Shown piece after piece: positions 26,969 through 35,325 of a stretch of DNA of 64,000 nt. The translations under genes were made by a program, and so were the position numbers. Origin of the DNA: Paraburkholderia hayleyella (GTDB taxonomy: Bacteria; Pseudomonadota; Gammaproteobacteria; Burkholderiales; Burkholderiaceae); contig NZ_QPES01000001.1 in NCBI RefSeq assembly GCF_009455685.1, forward strand, positions 2,046,001 through 2,110,000, given 5' to 3'. The notes beneath the pieces are model-generated. The model was not told the DNA's origin and searched no databases. It worked only from the letters and a program-made list of their open reading frames with translations. How positions within the stretch are numbered: position 1 is the first letter of the stretch; the number at the start of each line of letters is the position of its first letter.

Positions 26969-27208
26969 CCGGAAATTGTATCAGCAACAACCCTGCATTT
27001 AAGCAGTTTGAGTACACGCAAATACACTCGCCAGACGAATTCAATTCGCTAGCGAAGCAAGAAACAAAACAGGAAAGAAGAGGAAGAAACAGGAAAAAAC
27101 AGGAAGGAACAAGCAGAAATGGCAAGAAGCCAGGCTTTGCAGGAAAGCAGGAAAAACTTGAAACCGCGCTGAAACAACGCCAAAAACGACGCGAAGCAAA
27201 AGAAGAAG
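26969..27208. other. Purine-rich spacer between ffs and dnaX
   Basis: The plus strand is strikingly purine-rich at about 27050-27205, with AACAGGAA-like units repeated (27068, 27089, 27097 and similar). On the transcribed minus strand this gives a pyrimidine-rich, U-rich stretch right after SRP RNA that could end ffs transcription. No gene is supported; the open frames here are by-products of the biased composition. Confidence 0.6.
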
Positions 27209-27308
27209 GTGACGAGCCTGACCCTCGGCACTGGCGGAAAACGGCTGTGGCTGCTTCGTTCCCGATCTGACCAGGTTGACCGCCCCTCCATGCGAGGAGG
27301 CCCGTCAC
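27209..27308 (-). ncRNA. ffs: Small signal recognition particle RNA (4.5S-type)
   Basis: The minus strand contains GGTCAGATCGGGAACGAAGC followed by AGCC, matching the conserved SRP domain IV core (E. coli GGTCAGGTCCGGAAGGAAGC). The ends pair: GTGACGGGCCT at 27308-27298 with AGGCTCGTCAC at 27219-27209, one G-U. The resulting length, about 100 nt, is normal for bacterial 4.5S RNA, and the position upstream of dnaX fits. It forms SRP with Ffh to target membrane proteins. Confidence 0.95.
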
Positions 27309-27313
27309 GCAGC

Positions 27314-27319
27314 ATTCTA
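27314..27319 (-). promoter_or_regulatory. -10 box of ffs
   Basis: TAGAAT on the minus strand ends 5 bp before the inferred 5' end of the SRP RNA at 27308. The -35 region (around 27336-27342) is not a good match. Confidence 0.5.
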
Positions 27320-27829
27320 TCACCGGCTGGAGCTTAACGCGACCGATTTGCACGTTTTATGCATGTGCTGCTGAAACTTGACGTCCGGGTCCGGATGACA
27401 CCGTCCACGCCGCCGCCGCCCCTAAACCCCCTAAATAAAGTCAAATCGGTCAAATCAAGCCAAAGCGCAAGAGCCCCTATACCCCTATACATATAACAAC
27501 AAGTCCGGTTGAACACGCCGGATACTTGCATTCATGACCGTTGACGCCAGATACAGCAGGCACGGCCTGCATTTCTCCGAAGTTTCACCTGGATGCAGTT
27601 ACGGCTTGCCGGCATCGACTATCGCCTCAGGCAATGCATAGCAATTTAGGCTAAACTGGCGCCCGGATGACCTTCAAAACCGAACATTCAGCCGCCCGCG
27701 AAGCGCTTTTCGCCGAGGTTCGATCCAGATTCACCTTGCGGCAATGCGAACCGAATTTTTTCAGTTTTATCCAGAAGTCTCGTGGCGAGCTATTCAGGCA
27801 GGCCTCGAACCGACAGAGGTATTCATACA
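27320..27829. other. Spacer between ffs and trxA
   Basis: No gene is supported. It contains C-rich doublets (CCCCTAAA twice, CCCCTATA twice), a TCAAATC pair 9 bp apart near 27441-27457, and an inverted repeat TCCGG/CCGGA near 27388-27395. The minus-strand frame at about 27334-27400 reads GVIRTRTSSFSSTC, similar in style to spurious peptides predicted next to RNA genes; no tRNA T-loop could be found. The 3' 170 bp must hold the trxA promoter, but no clear boxes were seen. Confidence 0.5.
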
Positions 27830-28156
27830 ATGAGCGAACAAATCAAGCACATTAGCGACGCATCGTTCGAACAGGACGTCGTCAACTCAGACAAACCCGT
27901 GCTGCTCGATTTCTGGGCTGACTGGTGCGGTCCATGCAAGATGATTGCGCCAATTCTCGACGAAGTGGCCAAGGATTACATGGGCCGTCTGCAAATCGCC
28001 AAGATTAATGTCGACGAGCATCAGGCAACGCCTGCCAAATTCGGCGTGCGCGGTATCCCAACGCTGATTCTCTTCAAAAACGGCGCAGTTGCCGCACAAA
28101 AAGTGGGCGCATTGTCGAAGTCGCAACTCACCGCGTTTCTCGACGGCAATCTTTAA
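27830..28156 (+). CDS. trxA: Thioredoxin TrxA
   Basis: A 108-residue thioredoxin with the WCGPC active site (DFWADWCGPCKMIAP) and the cis-Pro in GIPTLILFKNG. It reduces protein disulfides in the cytoplasm. ATG 27830 gives the family's standard N-terminus (MSEQIKHISDASFEQDV); an AGAGGT element lies about 10 nt upstream. Upstream of rho, as in many beta- and gammaproteobacteria. Confidence 0.96.
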   Translation: MSEQIKHISDASFEQDVVNSDKPVLLDFWADWCGPCKMIAPILDEVAKDYMGRLQIAKINVDEHQATPAKFGVRGIPTLILFKNGAVAAQKVGALSKSQLTAFLDGNL

Positions 28157-28301
28157 GTCGCTTTCGTTTCAACTTTCGTTTCAAGCTTAGCTTCGCCCGT
28201 CCTTCGCACCTCCTGTCGTCAGACATGGCTTCACGCGGCAGTTGGACGCATTGCTGAACGGAGTCGGCCAGGCATAGCCAGCCAGCGTTATCGATGCATG
28301 C

Positions 28302-28331
28302 GGTGCATGTTGTCCATGGACAACATGCACC
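28302..28331. promoter_or_regulatory. Perfect 30-bp palindrome between trxA and rho
   Basis: GGTGCATGTTGTCCA is followed immediately by its exact reverse complement. It lies 145 bp after trxA and 158 bp before rho. As DNA it could be an operator for a dimeric or tetrameric regulator; as RNA a long hairpin. It has no following T-run, so it is not a standard terminator. Confidence 0.6.
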
Positions 28332-28360
28332 ACTTAAAAGATGTCCTTTCGCGCCACGCG

Positions 28361-28388
28361 TGGAAATGGCCCCGTGCTATGCTAGTAT
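28361..28388 (+). promoter_or_regulatory. Possible rho promoter
   Basis: TGGAAA (28361-28366) and TAGTAT (28383-28388) are 16 bp apart, giving a leader of roughly 95 nt. In other bacteria rho is autoregulated by attenuation in a long leader; the C/T-rich stretch at 28435-28480 would suit Rho binding. Confidence 0.35.
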
Positions 28389-28489
28389 CCGCACGACGTC
28401 GAAAAGACGTGTAAGTCCTTGAGCGGTTCCGCTCACCCTCCTCCCAGACTCCAAATCAAGTCGCACCTTCTCTCCTGCGGGTTCTCCGT

Positions 28490-29752
28490 ATGCATTTATC
28501 CGAGCTTAAAACGCTGCACGTATCCGAATTGATCGAAATGGCCAATGGCCTTGAGGTCGAAAGTGCGAACCGCCTGCGCAAGCAGGAACTGATGTTCGCT
28601 ATTCTAAAAAAACGCGCTAAAACAGGCGACACGATCTTCGGCGACGGCACGCTCGAGGTATTGCCAGACGGTTTTGGCTTCCTGCGTTCGCCAGAAACCT
28701 CCTATCTTGCCAGCACGGATGATATTTACATCAGCCCGTCGCAAATCCGCCGTTTTAACCTGCATACCGGTGACACGATCGAAGGCGAGGTTCGCACCCC
28801 CAAGGATGGTGAACGTTATTTCGCGCTGGTCAAGGTCGACAAGGTCAATGGCAAACCGCCCGAGGCCTCGAAACACAAGATCATGTTCGAGAACCTCACG
28901 CCGCTGCACCCGAACAAGGTAATGCTGCTTGAGCGCGAGATGCGCGGCGAAGAAAACGTCACAGGGCGCATCATCGACATGATTGCCCCGATCGGCAAAG
29001 GCCAGCGGGGCTTGCTGGTGGCCTCGCCGAAATCGGGCAAGACGGTGATGCTTCAGCACATCGCGCACGCGATCAAGCAAAACCACCCCGATATCATGCT
29101 GTTTGTCCTGCTGATCGACGAACGGCCAGAAGAAGTCACTGAAATGCAGCGCTCCGTGGCAGGCGAAGTCATTGCCTCCACCTTTGATGAGCCCGCCGCC
29201 CGCCACGTACAAGTAGCGGAAATGGTGATCGAAAAAGCCAAGCGCCTCGTCGAAATGAAAAACGACGTCGTGATTTTGCTGGATTCGATCACGCGTCTTG
29301 CACGGGCTTACAACACCGTGGTACCGGCATCGGGCAAAGTACTGACAGGCGGTGTTGATGCCAATGCGCTGCAGCGCCCCAAGCGCTTTTTCGGTGCCGC
29401 GCGCAACATCGAGGAAGGCGGCTCGCTCACCATCATCGGTACCGCGTTGATCGAAACCGGCAGCCGCATGGACGACGTGATCTATGAAGAGTTCAAGGGC
29501 ACGGGCAATATGGAAGTCCACCTCGAACGCCGTCTCGCCGAAAAACGTGTGTACCCGTCGATCAACCTGAACAAGTCCGGCACACGCCGCGAAGAGCTGC
29601 TCATCAAGCCGGATATCCTGCAAAAGATCTGGGTGCTGCGCAAGTTCATTCACGATATGGACGAAGTCGAAGCGATGGAATTCCTGCTCGATAAAGTTCG
29701 CCAGACTAAAAACAATGCTGAATTCTTCGACATGATGCGTCGTAGTGGTTAA
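28490..29752 (+). CDS. rho: Transcription termination factor Rho
   Basis: A 420-residue hexameric RNA helicase. An N-terminal RNA-binding domain (DGTLEVLPDGFGFLRSPETSYL, IYISPSQIRRFNL) precedes the ATPase: Walker A SPKSGKTVML, Walker B VVILLDSITRLARAYN, Q-loop and C-terminal RNA contacts (GAARNIEEGGSLTIIGTAL). Length is standard. It ends before a clear intrinsic terminator. Confidence 0.97.
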   Translation: MHLSELKTLHVSELIEMANGLEVESANRLRKQELMFAILKKRAKTGDTIFGDGTLEVLPDGFGFLRSPETSYLASTDDIYISPSQIRRFNLHTGDTIEGEVRTPKDGERYFALVKVDKVNGKPPEASKHKIMFENLTPLHPNKVMLLEREMRGEENVTGRIIDMIAPIGKGQRGLLVASPKSGKTVMLQHIAHAIKQNHPDIMLFVLLIDERPEEVTEMQRSVAGEVIASTFDEPAARHVQVAEMVIEKAKRLVEMKNDVVILLDSITRLARAYNTVVPASGKVLTGGVDANALQRPKRFFGAARNIEEGGSLTIIGTALIETGSRMDDVIYEEFKGTGNMEVHLERRLAEKRVYPSINLNKSGTRREELLIKPDILQKIWVLRKFIHDMDEVEAMEFLLDKVRQTKNNAEFFDMMRRSG

Positions 29753-29795
29753 TCCGCATCGAGCGTCAAGCGTTTGGTAGCCTCAAACGCTCGCC

Positions 29796-29825
29796 ACCGC
29801 CCGCCTTTCGTGGGCGGTTTTTTTT
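29796..29825 (+). terminator. Intrinsic terminator of rho
   Basis: ACCGCCC and GGGCGGT form a GC-rich stem followed by a run of eight Ts. A second hairpin (AGCGTTTG/CAAACGCT) lies just before it. Confidence 0.9.
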
Positions 29826-29929
29826 CGCCTGGGGCGGCATTCATCTGGTACATGCCCTGCCCTGACCAACCTGAACCCAAACGTTCACGTTGACTTATAC
29901 TGCGCGCACCCGTTTCAACTATAGATGTC

Positions 29930-30451
29930 ATGCCAGTCACTCCCCTTTTGCTCACCGTGCGTGATGCCGCGAAAACGCTCGGCGTCACGCCTCGCACGCT
30001 GAAATATTACGAAGAACGCGGTCTTGTCTCACCCGCCCGCAGCGAAGGCCGATACCGGCTTTACACGGAAGACGATCTCGAACGTTTCGTGCGCATTTTG
30101 CGGCTACGCTCGCTGGGCTTTTCGTTATATGGCATCACCGAGATGCTCAAGCGCCCGCTGGAATCAGGCATCCCTGGTCGCAACCGGTTTTCCGCCGAAT
30201 CACTGCACGGTATCCATGATGCGCTGGCACAGCAAGTCAGCGCGCTCGACCAGCGCATCGACGCCATGCGCCGTGAACTGAAAGAAGCCCGAAAACTGAA
30301 AACCGAACTCGACCATGATCTCGATTACGTGAGCCGCCGTCTGGCTGGCGAAAATGCTGAGGCCCTGCTCGAACAGCGCCGCCAGGCACGTCCGGCGATA
30401 CGTCGTCAAGCTGCCCCCACGGCAGCCGCAAGCAGGCGCAAAAAATCATGA
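29930..30451 (+). CDS. MerR family transcriptional regulator
   Basis: A 173-residue regulator with an N-terminal winged helix (LLLTVRDAAKTLGVTPRTLKY, then RYRLYTEDDLERFVRI) and a coiled-coil dimerisation helix (LAQQVSALDQRIDAMRRELK). No metal-binding cysteine pattern is seen in the C-terminus, which ends in a basic Ala/Arg-rich tail, so the ligand is unlikely to be a thiophilic metal. Its stop overlaps the following MFS gene by ATGA; the regulator probably controls that exporter. Confidence 0.9.
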   Translation: MPVTPLLLTVRDAAKTLGVTPRTLKYYEERGLVSPARSEGRYRLYTEDDLERFVRILRLRSLGFSLYGITEMLKRPLESGIPGRNRFSAESLHGIHDALAQQVSALDQRIDAMRRELKEARKLKTELDHDLDYVSRRLAGENAEALLEQRRQARPAIRRQAAPTAAASRRKKS

Positions 30452-32004
30452 ATACCGTTTCAATGCGCCCAGCCTTATTTAGCAAGCAGAAACTGCGGAG
30501 TGATTTTTTCCCTTGGGTGCTCGCGCTCATTACAGGGCTCGATTACTTCGACAACGCCATCTTTTCTTTTTTCGTCAGCTACATTGCGGGCGGCGTGAAT
30601 GCCTCCCCGGATGAACTGGTGTGGTCATCCAGCGCTTACGCCATGGCCGCCGTATTGGGAATCTTGCAGCAGCAATGGTGGGTCGAACGAGTCGGTTATC
30701 GACGCTATATCGCAGGCTGCATGCTGCTTTATTCAGCGAGCGCCGTCGCGGCAGCGCTATGCGACACCTCACTCCAGCTCACCTTTGCGCGTGGCTTGCA
30801 GGGGTATTTCATCGGACCGATGATGGGCGTGTGCCGCATTCTGATTCAGAACAGTTTCACGCCACAAAAACGCGCCGGAGCACTGCGTTCGTTCCTGATC
30901 CTCATCGTCACCAGTAGCGCCATTGCGCCGCTGATCGGTGGCTCACTCGTCGCGCATTTCACGTGGCGTGCGTTATTCACCTGCACCGTACCGTTAGGCT
31001 TTTTGTTCGGCGTGTTGGCGCTCATCATCATTCCCGACTCCGGCGACCGGCCACCCGCTGAGCGTGGCAGCATACATTTCTGGCCCTATCTGATATTTGC
31101 CTTTGCCCAGGGAGCACTGCAAATCGTCATGCAGCAAGTGCGCTTTCAAGTCTTGAGCGCCTCTCCTGAGCTGATTCTCTTAAGCGTCACCGGTATCGTC
31201 GCGCTCGCCTGGTTCGTCTGGCAGCAGTGGCATCACCCCTCACCGCTGATGCGACTGCATGCCTTGCGGGAAAAGACCTTTCAGGTCGGGCTCGTGCTGT
31301 ATATGTTCTATTACTATGAATCCACCGTTTTCAGTTATCTGATTTCACGTTTTCTTGAAGGCGGGCTGGGGTTTCCAGTCGAAAACGCCGGCCGTCTGGT
31401 GGGTTTAACCTCACTCGCATCGGCTAGCGCGCTGTTCGTCTATCTGCGTTACGCCAAACTGCTGACGCACAAAAAATGGATCATTATTCCTGGCTTCGCG
31501 CTTGCGGCTTTTGCCGCCGCATGGATGACGCGCATGTCGCCAGGCGTAGGCCAGGAAGCCCTGCTCGTACCGCTGTTACTGCGCGGCTTGCTCTTGCTGT
31601 TCATCATGCTGCCCGTCGCCAACCTGACCTTCAGCATCTTTGCCATTGAAGAATTCGCTCATGGCTACCGGCTGAAAAATATCGTGCGGCAACTGACCAT
31701 TTCATTTGCCACGGCATCGGTGATCATCGTCGAGCAGCACCGCCTGGCGCTCCATCAAACCCGGCTGACTGAATTTATCAACCCGTTCAACCCGGCGTTT
31801 CAGACGCTGCTCGCCACGCTCACCCAAGGTTTCGCCGCTGCCGGCCGCTCCGCGAGCGAAGCGCACGCGCTTGCCATGATTCATCTGAGCCAGATGGTGA
31901 CGCAACAGGCCAGTTTTCTCACCTCGCTCGACGGTTTTTATTATCTGATCGGCATCACGTTGTGTGGTGGCCTGTTCGCCGCGTGGCAAAAGCAGATCAA
32001 CTGA
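30448..32004 (+). CDS. MFS transporter (DHA2-like drug exporter)
   Basis: A 518-residue protein with about 14 hydrophobic segments, consistent with the DHA2 (EmrB-like) drug:proton antiporters. It begins with a short cytoplasmic part, then TM1 (FFPWVLALITGLDYFDNAIF); an Arg-rich loop (VERVGYRRYIAG) and GYFIGPMMGVCRILIQNSF match MFS motifs A and C loosely. Coupled to the MerR gene upstream, so a compound-inducible exporter is likely. Substrate unknown. Confidence 0.85.
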   Translation: MNTVSMRPALFSKQKLRSDFFPWVLALITGLDYFDNAIFSFFVSYIAGGVNASPDELVWSSSAYAMAAVLGILQQQWWVERVGYRRYIAGCMLLYSASAVAAALCDTSLQLTFARGLQGYFIGPMMGVCRILIQNSFTPQKRAGALRSFLILIVTSSAIAPLIGGSLVAHFTWRALFTCTVPLGFLFGVLALIIIPDSGDRPPAERGSIHFWPYLIFAFAQGALQIVMQQVRFQVLSASPELILLSVTGIVALAWFVWQQWHHPSPLMRLHALREKTFQVGLVLYMFYYYESTVFSYLISRFLEGGLGFPVENAGRLVGLTSLASASALFVYLRYAKLLTHKKWIIIPGFALAAFAAAWMTRMSPGVGQEALLVPLLLRGLLLLFIMLPVANLTFSIFAIEEFAHGYRLKNIVRQLTISFATASVIIVEQHRLALHQTRLTEFINPFNPAFQTLLATLTQGFAAAGRSASEAHALAMIHLSQMVTQQASFLTSLDGFYYLIGITLCGGLFAAWQKQIN

Positions 32005-32008
32005 TCTT

Positions 32009-32836
32009 ATGCGCCAGATACTCTCCCGCTGGCTCGATGCCCGCTGCCGCGCCCGCCAGGCCCGTTTGTTACGCCGTTATCCGCTGGATGACGCGTTGTG
32101 GCAGACGACGCTTGAGCGTTTGCCCTTCACCGCCCGCCTCAGTGCCGCCGACCTCGAACGCCTGCGCGAGCTCACCCGTCTGTTTCTGGCGCAAAAAAGC
32201 TTTTCCGTGGCGCAAGGGCTGGAACTCACGCAGGAGATGAGCGTGGCCATCGCCCTCCAGGCCTGCCTGCCGGTTCTGAATCTGGGCCTCGAGCTGTATC
32301 AGGGCTGGGTCGGCATCATTATTTACCCCGGTGAATTCATGATCCGTAAAACGCTCGAAGATGAAGCGGGCGTGATCCACGAAATCGAACATGACGCCAG
32401 CGGCGAGGCATGGGAAGGCGGGCCCGTGGTGCTGTCCTGGGAGGACGTGCAGATCACGGATAGCGCCGGGGCTTACAACGTCGTGATTCACGAGTTCGCA
32501 CACAAGATCGACATGCTCAACGGCGAGGCAGACGGCTATCCACCGCTTTTTCGCCGCTGGCATGCCCCGCTCGATACGGCTGAGTGGGCCGCGGTGTTCG
32601 ATCCGGCGTATGCCCAGTTCTGTGCCCAGGTGGATTCAGTATCGGGGCGGCACTGGCCCCGGTTCGAGCAGGAATCGTTGATCGATCCTTACGCAGCCGA
32701 TCATCCCGCTGAATTTTTCGCCGTCTGCAGCGAAGTTCTTTTTGTCCAGCCCGAGGCCTTCGCAGCCCAATATCCTGAGCTTTACCGGTTGCTTTCCCGC
32801 TATTACCGCCAGGACCCGGCGCGACAGCACGCGTAG
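32009..32836 (+). CDS. mtfA: Zinc-dependent peptidase MtfA (M90 family)
   Basis: A 275-residue M90 peptidase with the zinc motif HEFAHKID (VVIHEFAHKIDMLNG) and the distal conserved Glu region (DHPAEFFAVCSEVLF). In enterobacteria MtfA binds the glucose regulator Mlc. ATG 32009 lies 4 bp after the MFS stop, so it probably shares that transcript. The family-typical IIYPGEF and GPVVLSWEDV stretches are present. Confidence 0.92.
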   Translation: MRQILSRWLDARCRARQARLLRRYPLDDALWQTTLERLPFTARLSAADLERLRELTRLFLAQKSFSVAQGLELTQEMSVAIALQACLPVLNLGLELYQGWVGIIIYPGEFMIRKTLEDEAGVIHEIEHDASGEAWEGGPVVLSWEDVQITDSAGAYNVVIHEFAHKIDMLNGEADGYPPLFRRWHAPLDTAEWAAVFDPAYAQFCAQVDSVSGRHWPRFEQESLIDPYAADHPAEFFAVCSEVLFVQPEAFAAQYPELYRLLSRYYRQDPARQHA

Positions 32837-33001
32837 CGGCACCCACAGGGTGAAAAAACCGGAACAGGTCACGTCAATTGACTGATTTTCTGGCATAATC
32901 ACCGTTTTTCGACTTTAGGCAAGTGGCTCGCGCCAAAATGCTGTTCGCACGGAACGTGTGGCGGCACGCGGGTTGGCTACCGCCAGACCAAAGGAAAGAC
33001 C

Positions 33002-33271
33002 ATGAAAGAAGGTATTCACCCGGATTACCGCGAAGTTTTGTTCGTCGATATGTCGAACGACTTCCGCTTTGTGACACGCTCAACCATCCAGACGCGTGAA
33101 ACAGCCGAATTCAACGGCAAGACCTACCCGCTCGCCAAGATTGAAGTGTCATCGGAATCACATCCGTTTTACACCGGTCAGCAAAAGATCATGGACACGG
33201 CCGGTCGCGTCGAGAAATTCAACAAGAAGTTCGGCTCACGCGCCAACGGCAAGGCTACAACCGCAGCCTAA
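33002..33271 (+). CDS. rpmE2: 50S ribosomal protein L31, type B
   Basis: An 89-residue L31 that begins MKEGIHPDYREVLFVDM and contains YPLAKIEVSSESHPFYTGQ. It has no cysteines, so it is the zinc-independent type B form. An AAAGGAAAG ribosome site precedes ATG 33002. The 165-bp leader carries an extended -10-like TGGCATAAT near 32892. Two hairpins follow. Confidence 0.96.
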   Translation: MKEGIHPDYREVLFVDMSNDFRFVTRSTIQTRETAEFNGKTYPLAKIEVSSESHPFYTGQQKIMDTAGRVEKFNKKFGSRANGKATTAA

Positions 33272-33286
33272 GGCTCGCTGGCCCGG

Positions 33287-33313
33287 CCCCCGGAAATCAC
33301 TTCGGGGGGGTTT
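33287..33313 (+). terminator. Weak terminator-like hairpin after rpmE2
   Basis: CCCCCG pairs with CGGGGG across a 10-nt loop and is followed by only three Ts. It lies 16 bp after the rpmE2 stop and may act together with the stronger hairpin at 33358. Confidence 0.5.
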
Positions 33314-33357
33314 GCCAACGTTCAGGCCCAACTTGGGCACTTGACAACCTGAGCACG

Positions 33358-33385
33358 AAAAAGGCAGCACACGCTGCCTTTTTTT
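33358..33385. terminator. Intrinsic terminator after rpmE2
   Basis: AAAAAGGCAGC and GCTGCCTTTTTTT form a compact stem with a 4-nt loop, with A/T runs on both sides, so it can work on both strands. Confidence 0.85.
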
Positions 33386-33568
33386 ACGCCGGTTTTAACC
33401 AGGCAACACCTTCTACACACGCCACGCATCGCCGGCCTAAAACCACCCCCGCGCCACCCCCACCGTGACGCAAGCTGTATCGCCCGCCTACAATGCTGGG
33501 GCGGCCCCATCGGCCACCGTTCTACCGCCGTCTGAACCGCTTCTCTTCTCTGATACCGATAAATCTGC

Positions 33569-35323
33569 ATGAGACCTGTCGTTCGCCTCACGGCCTCCGC
33601 GACCAGCGCGCTCCCGCGCTCACTGCTGCTTACCATCTGCATCGTCTACGCCGCATTCGGGCTATTCGGCCGTGACCCGTGGAAAAACGAAGATGCAGCA
33701 GGCTTCGGTGTCATGTGGACCATGGCTCGCGGCAACGCCCACGACTGGCTGCTGCCCAATCTGGTCGGCAAATACATGACTAGCGATGGTCCGCTCGGCT
33801 ACTGGCTCGGCGCCAGCGCGATCCGCCTGCTCGCGCCCTGGGTCGATCCCAGCAATGCGTCACGGGTGTTTACCGGTTTGCTGTTTTGTCTCGCTTGCGC
33901 TTTTGTCTGGTACACCGCGTATCTGCTAGGACGGCGCGCTGAAGTCCAGCCCTTCAAGTACGCCTTTGGCGGTGAACCTGAACCGCGCGACTATGGCCGC
34001 ACCCTCGCCGACGGCGCACTGCTGATCTTGCTCGCCTGCTTTGGTCTGGCTGAACGCGGCCATGAAACCACACCCTTGCTCGCGCAATTTGCCTGCATCG
34101 CCCTGCTCGCTTACGGGCTGGTGCGCCTGCTCGAGCGGCCACGGGAAGGCGCAGTGCTCTGGGGCCTGGCGCTTGGGCTCATGCTGCTGGCCAGCCATCC
34201 GGTGTTCGTCGCGGCACTCGCCGCAGGCACGCTGGCCCTGGTGATCTGCGTGCGGGAGCTGCGCTCACGCTGGCTGCTGCTGCTCGGGCTACCTGTAGCG
34301 CTCGCCGTGTCGCTCACCTGGCCCATCGCAGCGCTGGCTTCTTTTCCTGAAGATGCGGTCTGGTTTCTCAACCAGTGGGGGTACGACAGCCTCAATGCCT
34401 TTGCGGGTCCATCCGGGCCAGTGCTGCACTATGCGTTAAAAAATCTGCCGCTCTTCACCTGGCCGGCCTGGCCGCTAGCTATCTGGGCCTGGTTTAGCTG
34501 GGCAGGGCTGCGCCGGGCGCCGCATATTGCGATTCCGCTCTCGATCATCGCGCCCCTGCTCATTCTCATCACGTTGCAGAGCCATCAGAGCAACCGCCTT
34601 TATATGCTGCTGCTGCCTGCACTGGCGGTGCTAGCGGCCTTCGCCCTGCCTACGCTCAAACGCGGCGCCATCAATGCCATCGACTGGTTTGCGCTGTTGA
34701 GCTTCACGATTCTCGGCAGCTTTGTCTGGCTGGTCTGGCTCGCGGGCATGACAGGGTTTCCGCCGCCGCTCGCCCGCAATCTGGCTCGCCTCGCCCCCGG
34801 CTTCACGCCCGAATTCAAGATTCTGTCGTTTGTTTGCGCCATCGCCGTCACGGTGTGCTGGCTGTTCCTGGTGCAATGGCGGCTGGCGCGCCACCCCAAG
34901 GTACTGTGGCGCAGCGTTGTTCTTTCGAGCGCAGGCACGACGCTGATGTGGGTATTACTCATGACACTGTGGCTGCCTGTCGTCAATTACAGCCGGACGT
35001 ATAAGGACGTCGCAGAACAGATCGCCAGCCATCTGCCTGCCGGTTACACCTGTATTTCGCCCGTGCGCCTGGGCGACGCGCAAATCGCCACGTTTGCCTA
35101 TTTCGGCAACATGCACTTCGCCTTCAATGAAGACTGCGACGTCATCTTGCGCCAGGACACGCAAGACTTCGGCGAACCCAGCCCGATGTCCCATTTCGCC
35201 TGGAAGCTGCTCTGGGAAGGCCGCCGCGCCGCCGACCGCGACGAACGCTTCCGCCTTTATGTGCGCATCGACCGGCCACAAGCGCCGCGCCAGCGCCGTG
35301 GGTGGCAAGCCCGGCGCAACTGA
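33569..35323 (+). CDS. Glycosyltransferase family 39 membrane protein (ArnT/PMT-like)
   Basis: A 584-residue protein with about 12 membrane segments and an early acidic loop (GRDPWKNEDAAGFGVMWTMARGN) equivalent to the catalytic first loop of polyprenol-phosphate sugar transferases such as ArnT. It probably transfers a sugar from a lipid carrier to a periplasmic acceptor. It is distinct from the arn-cluster ArnT at 50.65 kb and has no sugar genes beside it. The C-terminal 120 residues look soluble and periplasmic. Confidence 0.8.
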   Translation: MRPVVRLTASATSALPRSLLLTICIVYAAFGLFGRDPWKNEDAAGFGVMWTMARGNAHDWLLPNLVGKYMTSDGPLGYWLGASAIRLLAPWVDPSNASRVFTGLLFCLACAFVWYTAYLLGRRAEVQPFKYAFGGEPEPRDYGRTLADGALLILLACFGLAERGHETTPLLAQFACIALLAYGLVRLLERPREGAVLWGLALGLMLLASHPVFVAALAAGTLALVICVRELRSRWLLLLGLPVALAVSLTWPIAALASFPEDAVWFLNQWGYDSLNAFAGPSGPVLHYALKNLPLFTWPAWPLAIWAWFSWAGLRRAPHIAIPLSIIAPLLILITLQSHQSNRLYMLLLPALAVLAAFALPTLKRGAINAIDWFALLSFTILGSFVWLVWLAGMTGFPPPLARNLARLAPGFTPEFKILSFVCAIAVTVCWLFLVQWRLARHPKVLWRSVVLSSAGTTLMWVLLMTLWLPVVNYSRTYKDVAEQIASHLPAGYTCISPVRLGDAQIATFAYFGNMHFAFNEDCDVILRQDTQDFGEPSPMSHFAWKLLWEGRRAADRDERFRLYVRIDRPQAPRQRRGWQARRN

Positions 35324-35325
35324 TC

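Noticed and set aside
26969..27270. Lys/Glu/Arg-rich open frame in the purine tract
   Set aside because: It is an effect of composition, runs antisense to SRP RNA, and resembles no family.
27334..27420. Possible tRNA upstream of ffs
   Set aside because: No T-loop (GGTTCRA), no anticodon arm and no CCA-like acceptor pairing on either strand.
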